From Diplolepis rosae (Eukaryota; Arthropoda; Insecta; Hymenoptera; Diplolepididae): a DNA stretch of 64,000 nt. Positions 46,091-57,721 of this stretch are shown one piece after another. Every line of letters begins with the position of its first letter. The first letter of the stretch is position 1. The stretch is taken from assembly GCA_030998225.1 (NCBI GenBank), contig JAPYXD010000704.1, forward strand, positions 5,394,001 through 5,458,000, read 5' to 3'. The translations under genes were made by a program, and so were the position numbers. The notes under the pieces are model-generated. The model worked only from the letters and a program-made list of their open reading frames with translations. It was not told the DNA's origin and searched no databases.

Positions 46091-46740
46091 GTTTCTGCAA
46101 GACTAGGACAACTTTCTCCTTAAATGAAAACTCTGCAAGTTCCGTATTTAAACGTCTTCTTTTTACTTTTTTTTTAGATTTTTAATTCGAATTCAAATAA
46201 AGCCGTTGAATTTAACACGGAAGAGGTTATGCAAATATATATTAAATAAGGTCCGCTATCTTAAGTATGTAATATACATAGTTTTCTATGTTTCATACGT
46301 ATATTACGTCGTTTATGTATTATACATATAAAACCTCGAGTGACACGTCACGACCCATCTCCTGTAACAATCGCATGAACTTGATTCTTTTATAGTATAA
46401 GACATCCCATGCTAAAAATGCATGAGTTGATGCCAATATTGATAGAAGTTCATAACAATTTTGCACGTTAAGTTCGGTGCTTTAATAGGAAGAGTTCAGC
46501 TTACTATAATAGTTAGATTTTTTTCCGTGCAGGACTTTTTGTTTCGTCACATATTTTGTAAATACAAAATTACTATTGAGATGCAGTTTCTTACCCGGAA
46601 CCTGTCAGCTCTTTTATGAGCCCAACTAATTGTATAAATCGGTTAATAATATCTGAAAATAAAATATTTATTCTAAAGCTTTTTTGGAAGTGACAAAGCC
46701 AATTCAAATTTACTGAGATTCGAGATGCTAGTAATAATAA
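46091..46740. other. AT-rich stretch, nothing recognised
   Basis: Decayed DNA after the hAT relic. No further hAT motif could be read with confidence. Confidence 0.4.
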
Positions 46741-47960
46741 ATACAAGGCGGGGTCAATAAAAGGTCACAACATTTATTGGGTAAGATGAATAAGGAGCCA
46801 GAATTTAATTAAGAAGGGAATTTGGCATAACAAAATTTATTATAGTAAACAGACTCTACACAAAATAGCGTTCTATAAAAGAAAATATCAGAATATCTAA
46901 AAGAAATAAATTTAAATTATACAAGTCTCGGAAGATTCCGAGTCACACACGACAACCGTTCGATTTTATCCTATCTAACCGCGTCGCCACCTGAGAGAAC
47001 ACGAATTTAATAATAATCGAAGTTAATAATTGAAATTTTAACCCCCTCGAGAGAGAATGAGATAAATAACGAGTTACCTCAATAACGAAAAGAGCACTCG
47101 CGAACACCAAAAAGAGAGAGGCAAGGTGGTCACGATTGATATACTAGACGCCATAAAGCGTTATTGCTAGTTGAATAATGTCCGGTATTCCGGACCACAT
47201 GCCAAAAAAAATCAAAGAAATCTAAACTTACGCTGCCTGTATTACGTCTCCGAGCTCCGAAATAAACCTCAGGATAAATTCTCCTTCCATTTTTTATAAA
47301 AGTGACCCTTAGTAAGTATGCGAAATAAAATCCTCCACTTCGTCGCACTTTCCTCTAAGAGTCGCAGGACGAGAGTGACGAAGAAAGTCGCGACGTCAGC
47401 AAAGTTTCCGACCTGCTCCACGAATTAATCGCTCGACCCAATCGCGGACCCGGAAGCAGGTCACATTTTTTATAACTACGCGGTTTTTTCCATTACGGCG
47501 AACAGCGCGTGTGGTACGTTGGTACTATGTTAGGTAGTGTCCAGCAGTATTATATAGCACAAATTTAGTATCTCTAATGTCTGTAATACTAAATATAAAG
47601 TCCTGAGATCAGTGTGCCTCAGACTGCATCTTCTGGGTCACGTGGTTGCAGCTGGTTGTCCTGTGAGAAATGGCGTCGATAATCGAATCTTCGATCGATT
47701 GAGACTGGTTGAATATCGATGCTAGATCAGGCGTCATGGCTGACAATGTTTATTTCTGCTCAGAAGCCGGTGGTGCCGCATATCCAACTTCGCTGTCCTC
47801 TGGTGCCGTTGTCCTCGTGTCACGTATGAAATAGACGGGACAGGAAGCGTAAATCTGGTGAGTGCGTGATAAGTGTTACGAGTGCTCTCGAGTGACGACG
47901 AAGTGCTGTCTCTCGTCACACGACTTTTTCGCCGGGACATAACCCCACCTGTCACACCGG
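46741..47960. other. GC-richer non-coding segment, possible LTR or UTR relic
   Basis: GC content rises sharply against both flanks. On the minus strand it would start near TGTGACAGGTGGGG (47957) and carry an AATAAA-type signal near 47.74 kb and a TATA-like stretch near 47.29 kb, an order that does not fit a normal LTR. No ORF with a known domain and no target duplication. Recorded as unexplained. Confidence 0.3.
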
Positions 47961-49521
47961 TGAGTTAACTCTGTTACTATTAGAGTTACGCGTAAAAATT
48001 TACCATGTCACACTATATAATTTAAAGAAAACAACATACTTTGTGGTAATGACTAAATATTATAGTATAGAATTCTAACTATTCAATATAAGATTATACA
48101 TATTTTTCCAATAAAATATAAAATTTTAAAAATCAATTCTCATTATTATCTCTAGCACATAAAATACTTTTAAATGTATTTGGAGTGATTATTGTTTTGA
48201 GACATTATTAAATTTTTCAGAAATCATTAGCAAATTTGTGTTCTTTGATATAAGAATAGTTACTTGTATAGAATTCACGAATTCTATAAAAAGCGACAAA
48301 TTAAATTTTTCCGTGAACTATCACACAATAACAAGAGCAATGTATAATTTATCCAAGCCAACGGATTTTGATACAACTCTAGACTTCCCAAATCCGAATG
48401 AAATATTGAATCGATGACCTTGAAGATGAACTTAGTGTCATGCTCTTCACCTTTCATAGAATTGGCTGTCAAAGTTTTTACTACTTATATGATTGGATGA
48501 TAACACCATGAAACATGATAATAATAATAATAATTATGGAAAATTAAGATGACATATGATATAATTAATAACATTGTCCAAAGAAATAATAACTTCTAGA
48601 TACATTCAAACCTCCACTCCTATCATTTGTGATTCTGAAATTCGGTCTGTATCACATTAACTAAAAGAAATAAATACGAAATAAATATTCTTTTAGCTTC
48701 GATTTACTTTTGTGATTCGTTATATAATGTGGTTTAATATTTTTCATCCTACTACAGCTTCTGTAAGATATAAATTAGAGACTTTTTTTCAAACACACAT
48801 TTTTTCGTACCAAAATTATATATATTTTCAATCCTTTCAGATACATTCGTATTACAGAGGAAAATACGTGTTTAGTAAAGAATGAATAGCTTCCATGGGA
48901 ATTATGAAATACTTTGAGCTTCTATTGAAATATTTTTAAACATTTTTTTATTTAGGCCTCTTTTTTCAAGTCCTGAGTAAAATATACAAAAATTGTACAA
49001 TTTGAGGAAGTTTGAAGTCATTTTGATGTCATTTTGATGTAATTGTCCACTTGTAACGCACGTGCGTAGCTCCGATGGCGAGATTGGAGACGACAGTATA
49101 ACGGATGTTAAGTGTACTTGGCATGAGCGATTCATCAGAGCATACAATTCGTAGCATTATGAGACATAACATCAACCATAACTAAGCCACTAAATGTCAG
49201 CTGAAAGCTCTGACAAAAGAGCCACCCGTTACATACGTTGGGATGGATCGCATTTCCATTCTGTGAGATGAAGTATTCCAGGCAACAATACCGTCTATTT
49301 GATTGAATACTAAACTAGACAACATTATAGTATCAAATATCGAACTTTAATAAAAGCACAGTTCATTCAAACAAATAGTAATTTAATGTCTTGTTTCTTA
49401 CTTTATGAATCTCAATGAGTTATAATTTTACTTTATTTATTTTCGTTATGCAATTGGTTGTTTTGGCTGACTTAAGGCTTTTTCAGATTATTAATAACTT
49501 AAATTAACAAGTCCTACTACA
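47961..49521. other. AT-rich intergenic DNA, no gene recognised
   Basis: Only short ORFs without motifs on either strand. A less AT-rich patch at about 49.04-49.27 kb may be a transposon relic but could not be identified. Confidence 0.45.
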
Positions 49522-49522
49522 G

Positions 49523-50389
49523 TGTTACGTCAGAAACGTAACACTTCTCACCTTCAAAGATCTCCTCGTTTCATGTAAGGATCGGAAGGATCCGCTTTAA
49601 GGGATGAGGACAAGTCAGTGAATAAGAAGGGTTAATCATATAAAATATATTTATTAATATGGAAATTATTATAAGTAAGTACAATGGAAAAATGGAAATA
49701 GATGTATCGAATTTGAAGTACTTAGTAATTACCCTGGGTTGGAATTTGGTCGATGATAAAATGAGTCCAGCAGATTGAATGTGGAAACTCGAGTCCTCAC
49801 TTGTAGACGTTGAGATAAATTTAGTTAGATCGGAAATCTGTGGTCCAGTCGGTTAGGATAGTCGATTCTCTGATTTCAGGTTTTGGAGAGGATTTGTTAA
49901 GGCGATTCCCCTTCACTTTTTACTGTCGTTGAACTCGGCGTCGAATTAGAACTGGACCAACTGGCGGTGAACAACCTGATGAGACTGGACTGTGCTCGTG
50001 GTAAGAAATGATGACACTAAACTGGACTCACTTCTATTGGGACTTCCGCTTTTTATAGAACTTTAAAAGTTCAACTATGACGAGCAACATTTTATGACCA
50101 GTCACATGATATTGCAAGTTACATGTTGTGACTGTAATGTGTGTGATAATTGCATGTAGTAGTGCGTTCCTACAGTAGGGCTTCATTTACTTTCTCTCTG
50201 GGTCAGTCGATTTGTTATCACGTGTAGGTATTATAACGACGTATGGTAATTCCATATTGATCATTCTGTTGATCTGTAGCTCTGTCTATAATTTGCGTCG
50301 ATAAAATCACGCACGCAGTGATGTTGCCTTGATCCCTTCATTGGTTCCTGGATTTGTTTGTTACTCGAGGCGGTAGAGTCGCAGGACGT
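49523..50389 (-). mobile_element. Candidate LTR, minus strand
   Basis: On the minus strand a purine run aaggggagagg (about 50390-50400) is followed by GC-richer sequence with a TATA-like ctataaaaagcgg (about 50060) and an aataaata signal (about 49650). It ends near gacgtaaca/tgttacgtc at 49523, where a near-perfect inverted pair tgttacgt/acgtaaca sits. The layout is that of an LTR, but the 5' terminus does not begin with a clear TG and no partner or target duplication was found. Confidence 0.35.
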
Positions 50390-50400
50390 GATACCTCTCC

Positions 50401-51480
50401 CCTTAATTCGAACGCAGGAGTTAACGATCCGCGATCGAAACTTCGGTACAAGAATAAATTGAATCCAAGGTGCTTACTTGATCAAGAACATACTTTTAAA
50501 TTAAATTTAACAATTATCTTTCATTATACTACATTTTGCCCTGAATGAGGGAGTTCAGCACATTCGCCTAAGCATTCTATCTCGTATGTTGGTTTTCGAA
50601 AATGATATTCAATACTTATCTCGTTAAGTATTGGAACAGCACTACCCTTGAGGAAATTTTTCTGTTGTAAAGTCATTTCTCTTTTTTTCCATAAAATAAA
50701 AATAAAATTGTTGTAAATTGGATTGAAATTTTAGTTTTACTACTGCTATATTATATTTACTGAATATAATTTGAATTAGGCCATAGGAAAAACAATTTTT
50801 ACATTATAATAAAAAGTATGATGTGAGTTCCAAAAATAGTTATATTTTTTGAATTGATTTAAAAATTTTTTTTTTTTTGTATAGGCTGTATAGAGTACCT
50901 AGATATTTTACAAAAGGAATTGAATGTTTTCATACATTTCCATTTTTATTTCTATTGGAAAAACAGTTTTCACATTGATAATTTTGTAACGCCATCGCAC
51001 AGTTTACATTTACAGACTCAATATTAGTGGAAACTATTCTTCTAATAGGACGGGAATCAAGAAAAGTTTCCTTCATGGAAGAAAAAGAAAAATCAAAATT
51101 ATATTCTTGATGGCACTAATTATGCAGTGCTTATTTATTCTTGTCAGAAAAAGTGTTTTTTTCATCGAAAAAAGAAAAAAAATGCAAATATTTCTATATT
51201 TTTTTTTTAAGTGATAGAAATTTTTTTTTATGATTCAAATGAAAAGTAGCATTTTTCTTACTAATCAGCGTTATTAATTTGTTTTTTAAATGATCAATGA
51301 ACAAAAACAAAATTAATTGAATCAAATTTAAAGAAGGTTCTTATAAGAATTTTAAAGAAATATAATTTTTTTTTGTGATGATATTAGATTTTTAGTTTGT
51401 GCTGAACAGAAGAGAAAACTTGAAAAATTTTGATCAATTTAATAAGTACTTGCTAAAGGGTTTTCCAATAGGGGCATAAC
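50401..51480. other. AT-rich intergenic DNA, no gene recognised
   Basis: A/T homopolymers and chance ORFs only. Confidence 0.5.
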
Positions 51481-51561
51481 AATTTTACCTATGAATAAAA
51501 CACAGAAATATTTGAGAAATTGAGTTCAAATTTATTGTGGGTCTAGTGCAAGCATTGTATT

Positions 51562-52433
51562 TTATAAATGAATTCCGATATCGGTCATATGACCACCACG
51601 AGCCCGTTTACAGCGGTCGATTCTTTGGACCCAATTTTCCACCACTCTGGCACACATTTCGACCGGAACGTTGGCAATTTCGCGTTGGATGTTGTTTTTG
51701 AGGTCGTCTAAAGTTGCTGGCTTGTTGGTATAGACCAGTGACTTGATATGGCCCCATGAAAAGAAATCCAATGGCGTTAGATCGCATGAACGAGGCGGCC
51801 ATTCGACCGGACCATTTCTCGAGATAACACGTTCACCGAATTTGCCTTTCAATAAATGGATTGTGACGCGTGCTGTGTGGCTAGTGGCACCGTTTTGTTG
51901 AAACCACATATCGTTGATCAAACAGTCACTTTTTGCGGATGCAACTGTGTCTTAAAAAGCACATTTGGGTTTGTTGCTGACCAATAACGCATATTTTGCT
52001 TATTAACAAAGCCATTGAGTCAGAAATGAGCTTCATCGCTGAAGATGATTTTTCGATGAAATTCTTCATTTTCTTCAAGCTTTGCCAGAGCCCAATTGGC
52101 GAAGTTTCGGCGTTTCAAATGATCAAGTGGCTTTAGTTCTTGAGTCAATTTAATCTTGAAAGCATGTAGGCCAAGATCTTTTCGCATAATACGCCACAGT
52201 GTCGTTTGAGCGATGCCCAATTCTTGAGAACGACGTGGAATCGACTGATTTGGCTCATTTTGAATCGATGCACTTACGGCTGCGATTATTTCTTCGCTTC
52301 GAGCAATACGTCGTCCTTTTGGCACCGGAACGTCCAATAGTGTAAATTTGGTCTCGAATTTATCCATTATAGCACGCACAGTCTGTCGGGTGGGACGATT
52401 ATTACGGCCGAAAATTTTCATAAATTTTCATTT
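51562..52433 (-). pseudogene. Tc1/mariner-superfamily transposase remnant with inactivated catalytic site
   Basis: The minus-strand N-terminal piece reads NRPTRQTVRAIMDKFETKF, then a helix-turn-helix region (IPRRSQELGIAQTTLWRIM), then the first catalytic Asp in IIFSDEAHF. A TGA directly after this stands where the family has Trp. A frame change follows and the C-terminal piece begins MWFQQNGATSHTARV, where family members have QQDGA, so the second catalytic Asp is Asn. The third acidic region reads DLTPLDFFSWGHIKS and the end is RCKRARGGHMTDI. The first residues of the N-terminal domain are missing. This DDE-type transposase family is very common in insects. Confidence 0.88.
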
Positions 52434-52501
52434 AATAATATTGCAAATTGACCGAGTGACAGTGAATCTCCGGGGGCGCCATGGAAAAAGGTTGTTTTGG
52501 G

Positions 52502-52805
52502 GTGTACACGATAACTCGCAACAGAATTGTCTGAAACAAAAAAATCAAAATGCTTTTGTTGAAGGAGATGTTTCTCGTGGTAACGCTGGGAGGATTTTTT
52601 TTTTCGATTTTTCAATTTTTCGTAGCACTTGGAAGCCAAAAAATAGATTTTCGCTAAAAAAGTCGGCTAATTTGTTATTGTAAAATTATTAATTATTTTA
52701 AAAAAAACAGAAAAGCTCCCAGCGTTACTTGGTGAATTATGTCAAGAAGATCTGTGCAAAATTTCAAAACGATTGGTCCAGTAGATTTTGAGTTATCGTG
52801 TACAC
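52502..52805. repeat. Segment bounded by a perfect 16-bp inverted repeat
   Basis: gtgtacacgataactc (52502-52517) and gagttatcgtgtacac (52790-52805) are exact reverse complements about 270 bp apart. Related wording (agttat..gcacacgacctac) recurs near 63.49 kb next to a GACA repeat, so this is probably part of a dispersed arthropod repeat. Confidence 0.6.
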
Positions 52806-52896
52806 GGACTTCAAAAATCCCAAGTTTCAGAAAAACGCTTTAAAGTTTTGCACACTAAAAGATTCAAAATGAAACTCGATAATTCTTTTATACTTA

Positions 52897-53168
52897 CACA
52901 GAGTCGTCGATGCCAGGTCGATAGAGCAAATTTCTTACATCAAGATTATCTAGAGCATCTTTTTGTGTTTGTCTACGCAAAACTCTTTCTTCTTTACTGT
53001 CGTGCGCCGCTTTCTCCTCTGCTCTAATAATTCACAACTCGTCAACTTGTTGCGCCAATTCGTGACAACTTGGCCCTGCACCGATGTGCATCTCTTGCAT
53101 AAAGGCCAACAAAGCAAAAGAACCTTCATTGAAGGTACATGCAGCTACATTAACTGCAATTTCAACAG
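52897..53168 (-). pseudogene. Mutator-like transposase relic, C-terminal part
   Basis: Minus-strand continuation of 57281-57640 after removal of the 4.1-kb insertion: VEIAVNVAACTFNEGSFALL, then GPSCHELAQQVDEL, a TGA, and IIRAEEKAAHDSKEERVLRR down to RPGIDDSV. The stop is probably a mutated CGA. The pattern matches the Mutator-like transposase type widespread in insects. A gtaagtat donor-like sequence at the end suggests another exon may have followed. Confidence 0.72.
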
Positions 53169-53176
53169 TTGTAGAG
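53169..53176. repeat. 8-bp target duplication, left copy (TTGTAGAG)
   Basis: Identical to 57273-57280 beyond the other end of the transposon. Eight bases is the length used by hAT (and P) elements. Confidence 0.93.
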
Positions 53177-53619
53177 TAGGGTGATTCAAAAAAACCCTTT
53201 TTTGAAATTTTGTACGTATCAACTCGAAATATCAAAAAGCATCACAAAAAAAAATTTTCCCAAAATTTGAGCGAAATCGATAATCTTTTAGAGGTTGCTC
53301 AAAGCGATTGTTTATAATCGCCGAGTCGCGCCCAACAAATTCATCTGTATAAACAAAGACGTGTGTTTTCTGTAAATATGGTGCTAAATGTCTGAAAATT
53401 TGCATGTAGGATTCATAAACACTACTTATTCGGATGGTGTCGAGTAAAAGTCGATAGTTTATTTTCGTTAATAAATAAAAATTAATTAATTAACAAATAT
53501 TTGCTAGTAAATAAAAAATATTAGCCGCAATTTTTTATAAATCAAAATACAGTGAAAACTTACTAAATATGTCTGGGAACAATAATTATTTAACGAAAAG
53601 ATTCTCACTGTCACCAGTT
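53177..53619. repeat. Left terminal inverted repeat (443 bp)
   Basis: Reverse complement of 56828-57272, ending tctcactgtcaccagtt. Contains shared blocks such as gtgtcgagtaaaagtcgata and ttgttgggcgcgactc in mirrored form. Confidence 0.93.
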
Positions 53620-53954
53620 ATTTGTGAAAAAGAAATTTCTGAGAAATTATCGTAATTCTCAAGTATTCTATGTTGCGTTGAGAGATATAATGTATGAACA
53701 AAATAACTTGTGTAATGATTCACTTTATCCTTGTTTGCGATCTAAATTATTTGGTCTACTTTTACAGAATTGATAAATCTAGTGAATTATTTACTTCTCT
53801 ATTATCTATTGCAGAGTGCAAGTGCACTAGTATCGCCGTATGAGGTATTCGTCAGTCTAACGCGTATGTTCATCGCCCTTTAAGTTGTAAAAAAGTGACA
53901 AGCCATTTTGTACGTCTGATCTAATTAATGTGTTCCGAAATGACTTTTGTTCTG

Positions 53955-56519
53955 TATAACTTTTGTCTTTTCAATCAAAATCAGTAGTGTCAGTGCATCG
54001 GTGGATACATGTTTGGAGAAAGAATCATCAGATTGCTGTTTGAGTTTGGTAAGATATAACCCATGCTTTTTGTACGAAATCGACTATTATATCACAAAAA
54101 CAATGTTAAGAAAAAATAATAACGCTATTCATATAAAATAATTACAATCATTATCGCGGGAGAAATCGACGTAATGGATTGAAGATGTATAAACTATTCG
54201 AAGATATTAAAATTTTTGCAGAAAATGTGGCTGGTCGGGAATGAAAAGCGTTTCATTCCTGATAGTGCATTACCTTCCCGAAGTCAAGCCCTTGCTTTGT
54301 TTGGCTTCTACCACAACATCAAGAAACTGACTATCGTTGAAAGTGCAAGGAACACTGCGAATGATATTATCAGTCCCTATTCGCTATTAGGTATTGCTAC
54401 CTTACAAAAAAGTCAAGTGACCAAAAATGTCCAGAGACTCTGGAAAGAATGGTGTCTTTTGAAGAAAAATATGAACAGAAAAACGGTGGCCGAAAAAAAC
54501 AAACAAAGTGCATTCGAGGAAAATTTGAAAACATTATTCCCAGTAATGCGTAATGATGCTGTCGATATGACTCAAAACGAGTTTATCAAAGATTTCATAA
54601 TCAAACAGAAAGAAAGTCATTCACCGCTCAGAACAACTTTTCTGAAAAAACGCCTCTCTGGATTAAAATTTAAAAAACGTGAGGTTGCTTATGGTGAAAA
54701 AATGCAAAGTCAATTGGGAACGAATCACTCTGGCGACTCGCCTTTCAAATCTTCAATATCCAGTAATATGTCCAGTTGCCCGTCTGACCTCCAATACGTT
54801 CTACCTCAATATTCCAAAAAAAAGGGGTACAGAAAATCCAGCAGTTATTTTGACACCCAATGTAGCTTTATCTTTAGACAGAGCAAAAATAAGTGACAGA
54901 AAAGCTGCTCTTCTCTTGCCAACGATAGCACATGCACTGGGCCACGATGCATCAAAGTTGCCCACAAGTTTTTCATCGATACGAAGGACGCGTCAGATGC
55001 AGCGGTTAACGGAAGCTGAGAAAATTAAGGATATTTTCAATCCAATCAGCCCCCTGACACTCCATTGGGATAGCAAACTACTACCGTCTGCACCTGGTAT
55101 TTACCGCTATTACCTAATTTGCAATTGAGTAATAACTTATATGTATCTTTCTACCAACTTCACGGTCTTACTTTTTTTCTAGGCAGCGGAAAAATCGACA
55201 AATTACCAATCGTAGTGACGACTGCATCTGGAGAAGAACAAATTCTTGGCATACCGTCATTACAAAGGGGGACAGGGGATTTGATGAGTAAGGCCTTGAA
55301 TGATCATCTTATACGGTGGGACGTACAATAATTAGTACGTGCAATGTGTTTTGATACAACAAGTTCAAACACAGGTTCAAAAAATGGAGCTTGCGCAGGA
55401 TTGGAAAATTTATTGGGGAGAAAACTGTTGAATCTCGCTTGTAGACACCATGTTTTTGAACTTGTCTTAGAAGCAGCATTTTCATTATGTTTTGGGCCTT
55501 CTTCTGGTCCAGAACCTCCTATCTTCAAACGATTCAAAGATTCGTGGTGTAACCTTGATAAATCGAATTTCAAAAGCGGCATAACCGATCCTGAGGTGGC
55601 AAAAAGTATTGAAAATCTGTGCGATGAAATTAACGCAGTCGCATCAGAAATGCTCCGCGTTTCTCAACCTCGAGACGATTACAAAGAGTTGCTTGAACTT
55701 CTTCTGATTTTCACGGGTTACATGAAAAATCCAACGTTCAAAATTCCTGGGGCTATGTATCGTGCCAGATGGATGGCAAAGGCCATTTATGTTCTTAAAA
55801 TATATCTTTTTCGGGACGAATTTCCTTTAGTAGCATCAGAAAAAAATATGATTCGGCGACTTAGTATTTTTGTATCATCGATTTATATATTTGGATGGTT
55901 CCATGCACCATTTTCTATTCAAGCACCACGAAATAATTTAATGTTTCTAGAAAAATTACGAAAGTTCAAAAAAATTGACGAAAAGATCGCGGATGCCACT
56001 ATAAAAAAATTTTCATCACATTTATGGTACCTTGCAGAAGAAACTGTTTGCCTTTCCCTGTTTGATGATCAGGTTTCACTTTCAACCAAAAAATCAATCG
56101 TAAAAAAATTGATTGCCACTCGTAAAAGAAAGAATACGAAAGATCCTCAAATAAAAACTAGAGAAGTCAGAGCAAAAATTGATGTTAAAAAAATCGAAGA
56201 TCTCAAACTAGAGAATTTCGTAACACCTGATACTTACCAATTTTTTCAAATACTCGGCTTTGAGAACGTTTCATTTTTACAAGAAGATGTCCAAAAATGG
56301 ACAACTAATAAAAATTATATGAAATTGCAAGAACTCATTTCGAACTTAAGAGTAGTGAATGATATCGCTGAACGGGGAGTGGCTCTTGTTACAGAGTACA
56401 ATAATCTATTGACGAAAAATGAAAAGCAACAGCAAGCTCTGTTTTTGACAGTCAGTAAACATCGAAAAATGTTAGCAGATATGAAAAACAATACCATCAT
56501 TAAATCGTGGAAAAAATAA
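53955..56519 (+). pseudogene. Transposase gene of the long-TIR element (hAT-like), near-intact, with introns
   Basis: A first exon ends SSDCCLSL before gtaagat at 54049; a 173-bp intron ends tttttgcag at 54221. The second exon reads KMWLVGNEKRFIPDSALPS and on through a charged region to about 54.7 kb, where the best frame changes (intron or indel). It then runs ENPAVILTPNVALSLDRAKI to LHWDSKLLPSAP. A clean 86-bp intron (55097-55182; donor cctg|gtattt, acceptor tttttctag) joins to GSGKIDKLPIVVTTASGEEQ. One TAA (55329-55331) precedes a long open stretch (to 56519) with MCFDTTSSNTG (candidate catalytic Asp), CRHH, an RW in AMYRARWMAK as in hAT insertion domains, and NDIAERGVAL near the C-terminus (candidate Glu). 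I know proteins of this pattern as unannotated multicopy genes in arthropods and cnidarians. No BED finger was seen. Confidence 0.75.
55097..55182 (+). other. Predicted 86-bp intron in the transposase gene
   Basis: GT at 55097 and AG at 55182 with a T-rich tract before the acceptor. Removal joins codon SAP|G in phase and skips a stop-containing stretch. Confidence 0.7.
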
Positions 56520-56827
56520 AATACGTTAATAATTTTTGAAAATATAAAAAATTCTATTTTTCCGAAAATTATTATTGTAACACTCGACGTTGCGTACATG
56601 ATCTTGTGAGTCAATAAACATTTATCTAATTGCATTATTGTTCCATATTTTTCTTCTGACCTGATCACTGAATTTAATTATTTAATCTAGTATGATGAAA
56701 AAATAGAAATTATATCTTTTTACTTGATAATGATCAAGAAAATCACGAATTCGCGAAAACTTGAAGTGAAAGCTTCAATAACGGTGGATGCACAGAATTT
56801 TTCCAAGGTAAAAATTTTTTTACAGGC

Positions 56828-57272
56828 AACTGGTGACAGTGAGAATTTTTTCGTTGAATAATTATTGTTCCCAGACATATTTGGAAAGTTTTCACTGTAT
56901 TTTGATTCATGAAAAATTGCGGCAAATATTTTTTATTTACTAGCAAATATTTGTTAATTAATTAATTTTTATTTATTAACGAAAACAAACTATCGACTTT
57001 TACTCGACACCATCCGAATAAGTAGTGTTTATGAATCCTACAGGCAAATTTTCAGACATTTAGCATCATATTTACAGAAAACACACGTCTTTGTTTATAC
57101 AGATGAATTTGTTGGGCGCGACTCGGTGATTATAAACAATCGCTTTGAGCAACTTTTAAAACATTATCGATTTTGCTCAAATTTTGGGAAAAATTTTTTT
57201 TTTGTGATGCTTTTTGATATTTCGAGTTGATACGTACAAAATTTCAAAAAAGGGTTTTTTGGAATCACCCTA
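56828..57272. repeat. Right terminal inverted repeat (445 bp)
   Basis: Mirror of 53177-53619, starting aactggtgacagtgagaa and ending gaatcaccct+a. Followed by the second ttgtagag (57273-57280). Confidence 0.93.
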
Positions 57273-57280
57273 TTGTAGAG

Positions 57281-57640
57281 GTGTCACTCACTGACTTTGG
57301 AGAGATTTTCCAAATAAGTTGATTGAGACTCTCATTATTATTTTGCGTGAAGCCTCCAAGACTTCGCTGCAAAAGTGCGTCCTTGCTCAAGTCCTCATAT
57401 ATGGGTTTCATGGCTTCCAGGACGTCAGTAGCAAGGGCTGTGTAGCTGTGTTTGAATGATTCTAGAGCATCTGTAGCTGCAGCTTTCTGCCATTCGCACC
57501 AGGAGTCTTCGCCGCTCGGGCATTTCTCGTGCTATGGGTTCTCGTCGATTGAACTGTAGTGATAATAAGTTGCCCATATGGAATTTTTCATCCTCTCAAC
57601 TGAATCATGATTACGTCGAAAAGACAGTCCATAATAAACC
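57281..57640 (-). pseudogene. Mutator-like transposase relic, central part (upstream of the insertion)
   Basis: The minus strand reads DSVERMKNSIWATYYHYSS, then a TAG where the family has a sense codon, HEKCPSGEDSWCEWQKAAA with the conserved Cys/Trp pattern, VLEAMKPIYEDLSKDALL and GGFTQNNNESLNQLIWKISP, then runs into the hAT-like insertion. It continues at 53168 on the other side. Two stop codons across both halves show the host gene was or became dead. Confidence 0.78.
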
Positions 57641-57682
57641 AAAAAAGAGCGTAAAGCTAGCGTTCAGCCAGTTCGCTAGGGT

Positions 57683-57721
57683 AGCGAATGCGATTTACTA
57701 CGTTTTCATTTGGGACAGCAG
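57683..57721 (+). repeat. ~39-bp direct repeat, copy 1
   Basis: Contains ttactacgttttcatttggg; a copy with a few mismatches lies at 59787-59825, 2.1 kb away in the same orientation. Nature unknown. Confidence 0.7.

Larger units (their letters stand above)
53177..57272 (+). mobile_element. hAT-like DNA transposon, 4096 bp, with ~445-bp terminal inverted repeats
   Basis: Ends tagggtgattc...gaatcaccct+a are inverted and bordered by identical 8-bp duplications. TIRs span 53177-53619 and 56828-57272, far longer than the 10-30 bp usual in hAT elements, and are similar base for base apart from scattered differences. The TA-G-GG start fits the hAT end consensus. The interior carries one multi-exon plus-strand gene occupying 53.95-56.52 kb. 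The insertion interrupts a Mutator-like transposase relic. Superfamily assignment rests on duplication length, TIR ends and weak protein similarity; a P-like or separate lineage remains possible. Confidence 0.85.

Noticed and set aside
46741..47960. LTR call for the GC-rich segment
   Set aside because: TATA-like and polyadenylation signals are in the wrong order, and neither ends nor target duplication are convincing, so it is left as unexplained.
48268..48287. Palindrome atagaattcacgaattctat as a regulatory site
   Set aside because: A single short palindrome in AT-rich DNA with no gene nearby; expected by chance at this scale.
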